DNA of 64,000 nucleotides. It comes from Oasisia sp. SBJ-2009. Taxonomy: Eukaryota > Annelida > Polychaeta > Sabellida > Siboglinidae. The stretch is taken from the NCBI GenBank assembly GCA_964017155.1, contig OZ024854.1:55713941-55777940 (forward strand), given 5' to 3'. How positions within the stretch are numbered: the stretch's first letter is position 1; each line of letters opens with the position of its first letter. Of the stretch, positions 10,264 to 33,500 are shown one piece after another. Both the position numbers and the translations under genes were made by a program. The notes under the pieces are model-generated. The model was not told the origin of the DNA and did no database searches. It saw nothing but the letters and a program-made list of their open reading frames with translations.

Positions 10264-13200
10264 GGCGCGCGCCGCCGGAAGTTACATGGCGCCCTCTGCT
10301 ATCGGGCCATTCTGACGTCGGTTTGCGTTGCGATATCATGTTATGGTAGAGACGTGTAGTTGGTGTGAGGTAAACCCATTTGTTGTGTTTATATAATAGA
10401 AAGAAATCTCATCGCTAGATATTGCCCATTTGAGAAGAATCTCGTATTATAAAGTGTTGCTATAACATAAATATGCTATCGTAGAGAGTGAATCAGAGAT
10501 TATAATGTGTCACAAATCTTCCACTATCAATAGTCTACATGCATACATTTAACGCTATGATTTGAATCTAGTAAATTAATCAAGTCGCTGCTAAACTATT
10601 TATTTATTTATTGTACACACAAGTTTAAAGTTTGGGGATTGGATTGATGGTGCCGCCTAGCGACTTGTTATATATCAACAAACCGCCATCTTAATTTCTG
10701 ATTACATTTTGATCGTAGCTCCTGCAAATGCTGGAGTTATAATATACGTTGGCACGCACAAATAATTAGTATTGTTAGTGATTGTTGAATATGATGCACA
10801 TGAGTCTTTGACAGCCAGTTATGAAACAGTTGTACTGGTAATTAATCAAAACAACGCGCCAACAGTAGATTTGTGGTTTGAAACTCGACTTTCTATTGCA
10901 AAACCTTTCTACTCCTGGCTTTTATTTAAAAAAAAAACAGTGCTGATCCACACAGCATAAACCTGTTCGGAGGCACGCGTGATGCTGTCCTCCCATTTCG
11001 GTTGTTGCTTTAATCTTTCTAATCACGAACACGTGAAATCAGGGCAATCGGCAGCTGTCATCGAATGTTATCAATATAAAACGGTCGCACAGTGTACACT
11101 GTTCCGCGTTGTGAGCAGAGCAGCATCGACCAAATTTGGTATGCCGGTTGTGTGTGGTTTATATTGTAATATATAATTTTGTACTGCAATCAGCAATATA
11201 TTTGTAACACCCTTGCGTGGGCGATTACTCGGTTGGTGAGGAACATGTTTAAGGTTGTTACTACGAGGGCTGTGCCATTACAATTACTCAAACGGATCCT
11301 GTTGTAAATAGGGCGTTAAACGCCATTGTAAAAATGTACAAAACCGTCGAATCGGCGCACTGTTGCTTTAAGTGATCAATGCAGGCGATCTTCAATACCA
11401 TCTAGGCCTGAGCAATCATTTTGGTCAGCGTCGTGGATAAAATTTGCATGGTCACATTTGCAGACTAGCAAATGCTGGTCCCAATTAATTACACTTAGAA
11501 GTATGAATGCCAATTAATGTGTACTGCGATCGTGGTACGAGTCTAGTGCTTAAAATACGTTCCCGGTGATATAATAATATAATCATGTATTCATTAGCGA
11601 GTCAGATTCTTTGTCATAAAATCTGCAGATGCCACAGCTTAGTTCGTAGCTAGATATATGTTCGAACGTTGTGAATAACGGAGTGTATTTAATTAAATAT
11701 AGTCCATTGGAGTGATATTTTTGAAGCATAAAGCATTTATCCCGGTTGTGTGGCTTTTAGTGAAAGCAGCGCATTTGCAGCAGAGTAAACCTTCAGGCTT
11801 CAATGGAGGCGTCTCTTGTAGTTATTGTGATGTCAGACAACGTATATTGACAGGTTGACAGACAACGTAGAGGTTGACAGTCGGTTGTCTGGTAGAAGTT
11901 GTGTAGATGAACTTGTAAACTAGGAGTTAATATCTGATGTGTGACATTAAACGACGTCACGTTCGTTCTGTAATGTAATTCTGGATTGAATAATTAATAA
12001 TAGAATTATTAATTGCTGCGGATTAGCCAACTGTGTGTGGGTTACTGTTGTGTCGGTAAGTTATACTATCACAATGAAAACAGCTAAGCAGTGCTGGCAT
12101 GTTAACAAAATGATACATTTTCAGTGTGCGTGGATTTCCTCAGGAAATGGTGTTTCTTGTATGTAATCTCGTGGGTGTAAATGCATATGGATGGTGTAGA
12201 TGTGTGCGTCGGTTGTCCGCCATTGTTGTTATTACTGTTATGCGTTTGTTTATTAAAGAAAAATTATATACTCGCGTATTCTGTGTCTGGTCAATATTTC
12301 AGGTATTATTAACTACATCGGTGCTACACATCATAGTATTGTAAGTCAGCGTTTAAAATATGCAAACACTTGTGTTATGGTTATGTGAGAGGATGTATAT
12401 GATATCAACAAAAGTATGCCATGATAAATTAAATTCATATAAATCATGATGTGGGTTGTTGACAAAGGGCAAACTGGATTGTTGTAAAGGCATTGGAGTA
12501 ATACTAGTCTACGTGGATGACAATGTACTTGTGGACAATGTCGCAAACCAGGAATAGTGACTATCATGTTCACTACCCGTGACAGATTTATATATGAAAT
12601 AAAATTCATAATTGAATAAAGACCTTCGCAGACACCCGTCTAACAGGTACGCTGCTTCCACGTCAAAGCCCCAAGGCCAAGTTGCATAAATCCCAATAAA
12701 TCAGGCCTCAGCAGCCCATTCTGAAGGGCTGCTGAGGCCTGATGCTGAGCGATATTGTGTACAACTGAGTCTACTACCACCAGACGACCAGAACTTACCG
12801 GCATGCTACATTTTAGTTGAGCTTCAGTTTTGCAAGGCTGTCTTCCACGAGGTATTAAGACCCTAATGTATTCGGCAGTAGCCTGGCTAGCGCGCGAGGA
12901 TGAATAATGATGGTCCAATGACTTCCATGTCAACCTGGTATCTGGTGCAGATGGCTAAATAATAATACTGGTATTTATACCACAACTGCACCCAACCATA
13001 AAGCATAGGCCATAGCCTATGCCTGCCAGTGGCAGTGGCATTGCAGTTATTACAATTTTGATATGTATTTGGCTTATAATAAGTGATTTGCAGTTTAACT
13101 AATAATAAAAAACTACCTTACATTTTCCGTGACTATCTATGGCTCAACACATCACGGGCAGCAAGTGTTATCGTTATAACTTTAAAAATGAAAACTTGTC

Positions 13201-13810
13201 GCCTCGAGACCACAATCGTTGGTATCACGCATGTGGCAAACTCCTCCACAGTACCGCCACCTGGCGAATGATTTGAAATTATTCAGTTTCACCAAAGCAA
13301 GACTGATGCTGGTTTTTCTGAACACAAATTGTCGAAATCAAGTCTCATTTCATTTCTTAAAATGAATATATACGAATTCACATTTGATTTTGTAACATGG
13401 CATCAGCTGTGCATAGACCTAACTAATTGTATAGTATGCCACTAACAGACTTTAATCTACTCTAGTGGCCTTACACCTGCCACAGCCACACACCACAAGA
13501 AGCATGTATTACTATTACAATACTTTTAATGTAATAAGTATTTCAATTGCAACAGAAATGAAGACTTTAATAAACACATTGAAAGGTGGTCGATTGTAAA
13601 AAAAAAACGGAAGACTAGCTAATCAGATAGTCAATCTTTCAGTGACCACAGTGAGAACTGTTCATAGCAACTCACAGATACTAATATTATAAATTCAAAA
13701 CACAATCTGAAATAAACAAAATCATTCCTTGGTCCACAGGTCAGGCATTGAATAATAAATTGGGTTTAATTATTCAATTAAATTACTGTTACATAAGTAG
13801 AGACAACATT
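10264..13810. other. Intergenic region between LRAT-like gene and zinc-finger gene A
   Basis: AT-rich sequence holding the 3' UTR of the LRAT-like gene at its left end. I see no canonical AATAAA within about 500 bp of the stop. Its only notable structure is an 18-bp hairpin near 12.72 kb. Short open frames show no domain. The two flanking genes are convergent. Confidence 0.5.
12700..12743. repeat. Perfect 18-bp hairpin, GC-rich arms
   Basis: The arms ATCAGGCCTCAGCAGCCC (12700-12717) and its exact complement (12726-12743) flank an 8-base loop. GC-rich arms stand out in this AT-rich intergenic stretch. Confidence 0.85.
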
Positions 13811-13816
13811 TTTATT
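13811..13816 (-). terminator. Putative polyadenylation signal of zinc-finger gene A
   Basis: AATAAA on the minus strand about 170 bp past the stop codon of gene A. Position is plausible for a short 3' UTR; no transcript evidence. Confidence 0.4.
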
Positions 13817-13983
13817 CACATATAACGATGTTGATGTTCTAAGCACTAGTTTGGTTTATCTGTTAAAAAATTGTTCCAAAATAATTTTTAAATGGCATAC
13901 AAAATGAATAACAAGTGCAATGATAACAGACTCATGGTCATCCAAATCTCACAGAGATTAAGGCTGCTAATAAACAAGGTAAT

Positions 13984-26016
<12,033 letters not shown>

Positions 26017-26099
26017 GATTATGCTTGTCTCGATTACCCAGACTCCATGAGGGGGCAGCACTTTTCAGCGATGGATGACAGTTGTAGCTTCCGACTGCA

Positions 26100-29080
26100 T
26101 GATGAATACTAGGACAATCAGTATCTTAAATGTCCGGTTTAATATTGAGTTTACCACACTGTCATAGACATATAACGATTTACGTAGTGCAGATAATAAA
26201 CACGATTTTAGGCCGTTTCTTTTACGGGATTTTCATTTTACATTGCTTTGCGTTGTGCTTTCGATAAGCACTTATATCTGACAAGTTGTCTAGAGTAAAT
26301 GCACATAAATCATAACACGTGTATACGTTTGCCCCAAACAGGTTGTAGGGGCCTACTGCGCGAAAAATGGCACTCTTCATTATTAGTCAAGATCGGCAAA
26401 TACAAGTACTTGCCGCTAATCAATGCTGGCATGGCAGCCACCATATTGTCCATAAACATAATAATCGATTAAAATTCATGATTTCCGTGATCGTTGTCAC
26501 CGACAAAGTGTTCCATTGCTTCTGCTTGTAATAATCCTTCGGAAAAATTATAACTGAAACACGCTATTTGGGAACAATTCGATTATTACAAACAAAAACA
26601 AAACAAAGTCCTATAGCCTATAGGCGGTAGTAGCCTAGTAGGCCGAATTTGAAATAAACAAATTAAATAAGGATACCCTTTTTATCAGATAATACTTTAT
26701 TATAAAAACTATTCAAGATTAAACTGATATTCGCACTCACAAAAGTACAAATTTGCAGTTATTTATGAAGCAGGAATAATTACAGGATTAGTCTCAATTA
26801 CCGAGGCTCCATGAGGTGGCAGCCTTTACACGGATAACATTCAAAAGCCGGCAAAGTGACCAGATGGTTTTCTTGGGTAAACGACAGTCGGGTAAACAAG
26901 ACTCCAAATTGTCTTCACATGATAACGCATCACGTGATCATGCATTTCCAGCTCGGATTTTAGCCACACCTACAACGGTTGATGTAAACAGTATATAAGT
27001 GCACTTATTATTTGATAATGGGACATGAAAACAACTTTCGGTGGTCAGTGTGCTATAATAGGTATAATTGATACTGTATATAACACGACTTTGCAATAAA
27101 AAAAGCCACAAAGTGCCAGCGTTCCTTTAAGTCAAATTAAGATAATCTTCAAGTGATTCCACCATCTGTTCTGGTCTAACAAAACCACCCCAATTATATT
27201 TCTGAATGTATCACTTTCCTTTTATTTTTGTATCGTTAATTGCCGATGATAGCACAGCCGATCGTAACCTCTTCTTCACTGCCATAGTCCAACTAAATTA
27301 TAAATGCACACATCGTTTTATGTAATCGCATAGCATGTGATAAACGTGTTATTTTCATCTTATTGACCTGAGGCATGCCATCATCATCGCAAGCCGGAGG
27401 TTGCAACTGACCAGGTAGTGTGTGGAATCGAAGCTTGCTTGGCTGCATAACTTCGCCAAGGCTAAAGTGTTGCCACCTCAAGGATTCTGGGTAATCAAGG
27501 TTAACTTGAACCATACAGCATTTGATCGACTTTGCTAGTCACTACTGCACCAGCTGCAGGAACAGTGAATATGTCAACTCGAATTTAATTTGAAGAAAAA
27601 AACAGTGACACTGTTGGAACAGAGTGACATGAAGACTGGGTGAGAGATGGAACAAACTAGTGGTTGAAGACTGAAGGAAGATAGGTGATAGGAGAGGAAC
27701 AGACTGGAGGTGGCAGAAATGAGGTGGTAGGGAAAATTATAATTGGCATACAAGTTTTACATGAGACAGTGAATGGAGTCGATTGGTCATGACAGGGCCT
27801 GGGAAACACTGATGGGAGTGTAAATGACACCAGGGACAATGAACTGAAAGCAGACTAGACGGCACAAGAAGAAAGGTGACATGGGATCAGTTTGCAGCAG
27901 GGAAGACTGACGCCAACAGGAAGGAGGCCGACAGGAAAGATTGAGGCCGGGATAATGGCGACCGGGTTGAAACAAGCATAGCCATTTTGGTAAAAAGTAA
28001 TTGGCATCATACATGGATGCATTTTATAAGCACTGGGTCTATTAGATTTTGATAAAATTTGATCAGCTCATCAATGCAGCAATAGTAATGCCTGCATTTA
28101 GAAATTTCAGATTTTTGAACGGTACCCATGGCAATATCCTTTCAACATGACCATCAATACAAAAGTGAACAGTGCCCTAATGGGTTTTATCAAGGACCAT
28201 CCTAGTGCACAGATAACACTTCAGAAGTACACTAGAAAACACAAATTCTGGTAAACCCAGGAGATACTACACAACCATGAGTAAGGCAACTGAAGCAGCC
28301 AAACACCAGGCAAATTTAAATTCCTCAGGTGTTTTTGGCACATATGGGAAGAAAGGAAGGATGGACGGAAGGAGGGAGTTTTGGATAATACAACAAGATT
28401 GCAATGAATGCATGGCTACATAACCTGTGGCATATAAGCACAGTAATCTACCCAAGACGCAGTATTGCAACTCACAGTTGGTCATTTATTTTGTTCAATA
28501 ATTGTAACTACTACAAGTCCTACCAACACTAGCCAAACTTATACCAAAAGTACAGAAACATTATGAAATACTTGAGCTCTATATATTGCTGTTCCTTTTT
28601 ATTTTTAGGGTAAAAATAACTGCGCTCAAATGAAATAATTATACCAATTAGTTTCACCATCATAAGTACAATCCACTCATTTCCACTGCTTAAAAAAATA
28701 AAGTTCCTGTGACCATAACTGCACATTATATAGTGTAATACTGTTACTGTAGCTATACAACACTAATTTACATGCCTCAAATGGAATTAAAAAGTAGATG
28801 CATTTTAGCCCTCTTAAAAGCAATACCCATAAATGTGATTATGGTCAACAAAAGTTCAAACAGATTAACACTAGCCTATCCGCCTACACTTAATTAATAT
28901 GATTCAAAAGTTCTGCACGTTGTTACTGCTTTGCTAAGATTTTTTAAAATAATAAATGCAGCTGAAAATGCCAAGATATTCTACCTTATTGCTAATAATC
29001 AGACTCATTTCTTTAAATGATGGACATTTGAAATAGCCATATTATGCAATGTTCACCACACTGGGATTGGGCTTGCTGAT
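26100..29080. other. Intergenic region between genes A and B
   Basis: About 3 kb of AT-rich DNA upstream of gene A (its promoter should lie near 26.0-26.5 kb) and downstream of gene B (its 3' UTR at the right). A fragment near 26.79-26.83 kb resembles the sequence just upstream of the gene A start. A transposon end relic lies near 27.04-27.13 kb. No coding region recognised. Confidence 0.5.
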
Positions 29081-29821
29081 TTAAGCATCGACAGTGTCTG
29101 TTCCAGCGGTTTCACTGCTGTTCTCATTAGTGGTATGTTCTGGAGTGACTGGATTGCTCCGCGTGTTGGTAGTCTCTTCTGGAGTGACTGGATTGCTCCG
29201 CGTGTTGGTAGTCTCTTCTGGAGTGACTGGATTGCTCCGCGTGTTGGTAGTCTCTTCTGGAGTGACTGGATTGCTCCGCGTGTTGGTAGTCTCTTCTGGA
29301 GTGACTGGATTGCTCCGCGTGTTGGTAGTCTCTCCTGGAGTGACTGGATTGCTCCGCGTGTTGGTAGTCTCTTCTGGAGTGACTGGATTGCTCCGCATGT
29401 TGGTAGTCTCTTCTGGAGTGACTGGATTGCTCCGCGTGTTGGTAGTCTCTTCTGGAGTGACTGGATTGCTCCGCGTGTTGGTAGTCTCTTCTGGTGTGAC
29501 TTGATCGCTCCCTGTACCGTCGCTGGTAGTGTTTCCCGTAACTTTGTTCTTCTTCTGCTCTGTGGTCAGGTCTTTGTGATATCTCTCCAGGTGGTAGTCG
29601 AGTGAATGTCTCTGGCGTGCACGGAAGTCACAGTGTGGGCAGGCGAGAGGTTTCTTGTCGTTGTGGATGTGCATGTGCACTTGTAAGTGCCACTTGTTGC
29701 CAAAGGAGCGCGTACATCCCGGCCACGGGCACGGCAGCAGGCGCAGCTTCAAGTGGACGTTGTTCACATGCTTCTTCAGTCGAGTTCTGGTGGTGATCTT
29801 CTTCCCACAGTATGGACATAC
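29081..29821 (-). CDS. Gene B exon 8: zinc fingers 8-10 and 13-residue repeat tail
   Basis: Acceptor TGCTCTGCAG|GTATGT, 247 codons including stop. Fingers [36 protein letters not shown] and [17 protein letters not shown], then ten tandem [17 protein letters not shown] units rich in Thr, Pro and Glu. Likely disordered. Confidence 0.92.
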   Translation of the reverse strand, partial: VCPYCGKKITTRTRLKKHVNNVHLKLRLLPCPWPGCTRSFGNKWHLQVHMHIHNDKKPLACPHCDFRARQRHSLDYHLERYHKDLTTEQKKNKVTGNTTSDGTGSDQVTPEETTNTRSNPVTPEETTNTRSNPVTPEETTNMRSNPVTPEETTNTRSNPVTPGETTNTRSNPVTPEETTNTRSNPVTPEETTNTRSNPVTPEETTNTRSNPVTPEETTNTRSNPVTPEHTTNENSSETAGTDTVDA

Positions 29822-30459
29822 CTGCAGAGCACAACCACTCAAACATAAACAATGAGTAGTAATTACATATGCGTGTGGGTGTGTGTCTGTGTGCGTGTGT
29901 GGGTGGGCTGGTGTTTAACAAGGTTTAACAAGTTGCCGTCCAGAATCAAGCTCCAGATGGCATGTGAACAAGGAAGCCTATGGCTTATCGAGTGTTCACT
30001 TAAAAAAAAAAAATATATACAATATTATAAAATGCACTAAAATGCTGCTAATTAAAATGCGTTGTCTCTAAAAATACATAAGTAAAATAAAAAATATACA
30101 AGTAAAATAAATAAATACATAAAATATCCTACAATAACACCATTTTTTATAATAATAAATTAATTAAAATAATTATATGAATAAATTATTTAATCAATAT
30201 TAAAATAATTTCTAAAACATTTAAGTGTTCAACCTAGGTATAGACCGCCCTTGCCAGATAATTGTCAATTTTATTTTTAAACATATTTACACTGCTGGCA
30301 TTTACACAATCATGACTTAAATTATTCCAATCAGTTATTGTTCTCTGGGAGAAGGAGAATTTTCTTTTATCTAATCTAGAGTATGGCTTGACTAACGCTG
30401 CCTTATGCCCCCTTGTCACACTATCTTCTTTTAGTTTGAAAAAAATGTTGCTATCAATT

Positions 30460-30541
<82 letters not shown>

Positions 30542-33500
30542 TGCGTGTGTAACAGCAGGTGAACTTGTGTGGCTACGAGTACAATCCTGCTACAAACCTG
30601 CCAAATGGTGTGTTACTGTTATTGAACGGTAACCAATGAATGCACATGTTACAAAACTACTAGTTGCTATACTAATTAACAGTAGCCTATGAAAACTCAT
30701 TTTACAAAAATCTGCCAGATAGTGAACAGTTAGTGAACAGCAGTCCGTGAAAGCACATTTGACAAACTTGCCAGTGAATAGAAGCTAATGAAAACACACT
30801 TTACAAACCTGCCAGTTAGTGTGCCAGTGAACAGTGGCCAATGAAAGCACTTTACAAACCTGCACGTTGGTCTGCAAGTGAACGTTTTCCACATGGACTC
30901 GCAATGAGTGTTCTTGCGTGAAGGACTTCCCACATACTTCACATTCGGGTGGCTTCAGCAGCTTGTGATGCGACTTGATGTGATTCCGCAATTGTGAGAT
31001 GCATTGGAACACTTGGTCGCATTCGGAGCAGGGAAACCGCTTACCAAAGTCAATGCCATGCTTTACCGTCTGGTGTTCCTGCCAATAGGAAAGGCAGATT
31101 TAGGCCTACATTGGCACACAAGCCACATGGAACCAATCTCCTGTTTACAATGCAGATTTTGTTTGAGAGCATGTGTGCATGCAAGGGTACTATGTGTCCA
31201 CAGTCAAAAGCAAATAGTAATAGCATACACAACTGGATGTGGGACATCAATAATGACCCAGAGGATTCTATACCATTAACTTTGATAGCTCAGCATGAGG
31301 TGTAACCTTCCTCAAAACAGACCATTTTGGACACTTCTGTGACTGGTTGCTTGGTCCCCAAACATCTGCACACATTCAGTCATGTTTTGAAATTTCTGGA
31401 TCTAATGGTTTTCTTTCAGAAACAGGGAATTTTGTTCATGCGAGAATGAGATTAATTTAGCAGACAGCATGTTGTCCATGTAGTGAAATATTCTATGTGA
31501 ACATTCCTGGTAAGCGAAGTTCGACTGAGATCACACACATAATTACAATTGCGGTGTAGACAAACAGTGACAATTATGTTTCTTGTGTTGCACCAGATCC
31601 ATGCAAATATTCACATCTGAAAGCTTGTGTCTGTGATTATATTCCCACTTTAAGCGCTAGCTTGAAATACGTTGTTTCCCCCACACAATTGCTGTCGAAC
31701 ATGAACAAGAATTCTACCTACACGTCCAGGATATCTGAGTGACGTGACCGTGAACTCTGATAACTCACCTCCAGTTTCTTCTGCTGATCCACTAGATATC
31801 CACATATCTCACAGACCAGTTTCACATTTTTCATATCTGGAGGAGGGCGGTGAGCACCCCAAATGTGTCGCCCTAGAGCCTGAGGCGTCAGAAAGGCTTG
31901 CTTACATTTTTCGCACTGCAAGTCAAGTAAAACATGAACGGTAAATTTTTCATAGCACAGTATCTGGTCCTTAGAACTGCCCAAAACACCTTTTGCACTA
32001 TACTTGTTCAGTTGAGCACCATCTCAACTTCTCTGGTAAGCATTCAGCCATGTTGCAATTAATGTCTGGAGACTATCCACAGCCAGGTATTCGTTCAAAC
32101 AGCTGATTGAACTTGATCAATATCAAGACTTGTCGAAGGCTTGAAACAGTTGCAAAAAGATTAAACCTGGAATATCTCACTCAACTAAGTATCTGAAGGG
32201 CAATTCCACGGTAACGGAATTACAATTCACAATATTTTTTGGTTTAAAATGGTTATATTTTTCCATTCAGCATGTGTCTAGAAAAGAAACTTAAATATGG
32301 TTTGAAGTGCACACTACACCCTATAAGTACCAGTGGTACCTGTTAAGAAATGTAAAATAATTACGGCTGTTTTAATTTTGGTAACGGAATTACTCAGAAC
32401 ATTTGAACATCAGTTTTTATTAAATGTCATGACATATCGTCTGAAATCTGCAAACTACCAGGGCCAACAACTAGCATTAATAAATATACATATAACATGA
32501 CCTTGTATTGGATAGAATTTTACTCATGATATATGTACTGTTTTTTACAGTGAACAGGTTTTGATCGGTAACGGAATTACATGCAATAGTAACGGAATTA
32601 CGAGTCTGACTATTTTTGGAATAAAACATCAAATAATAATTGATGCTCATTTTTTTCTTTTCTGCAAGATTACAGAACACCATAACTTCATGTTCTACTA
32701 AAAATAACAATTGTACTGGCCAATAATTGTACACACAGTACAGCGATGTATTTCACATTTAACTCAAAATCAGTCTAAAGCAGTTATTGAACTCCAGTCC
32801 ATCTGTGGGTCAGGGAGGATGTTAATGTCACAATCTTTATCAGTAGAGGCAGTCAATATATCCTCAACATCAGGCCACACAAATTTACATAGTTCAACAC
32901 ACTTCAAGTAATTTGTGACCTTAGTTTAAAAAAAACGGGAAGACACATGTTTTTGCTTTTTTTTACAACCATCTACTTTAAGTCCAGACATTTTGGCAAG
33001 GTCTAAGTTTGATTACCCATACTGTTGTCTTCTTTGTCATCTTCATTATTTCAGTGTTTTAATCTTGAAGAAGTTCCTCGTGGATTATTATTTGACATGG
33101 TTTTGTATAATAGTCACAAACAATGTAACCAACTACCCTCTGACTCTTTGCAACTGCCTAATGTTGGGAATTAGACTGATCTCATTCCAGTCATATGAAC
33201 TTTATAATTTTTAATTCAACCATGGCTTAGTTGATGCATCCATGTAACATATTCTGACAGGTCCTGGCAGCAACTTTGTTAAACTCATTGGATGTGATCA
33301 CGCGATATCACTCTAGAGAACAATTGGAGTCATAGTCTTGGACAATAAACCTTAGCCATGTGGTAAAGAAATACTGTGTAGAATTTCTTTGAAAGTCCAT
33401 GAACACATTCTGCAACTGATCTTTGACAGATAATCTGGCCTACCTTGTAGATTTATATGGATCACTGCTGCCATTCCGTGTAGTATCACGTTTTTTTTAC

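Noticed and set aside
29094..29605. Plus-strand open frames over the 39-bp repeat
   Set aside because: Reverse-strand shadows of the gene B tail repeat, kept open only because the unit is a multiple of three.
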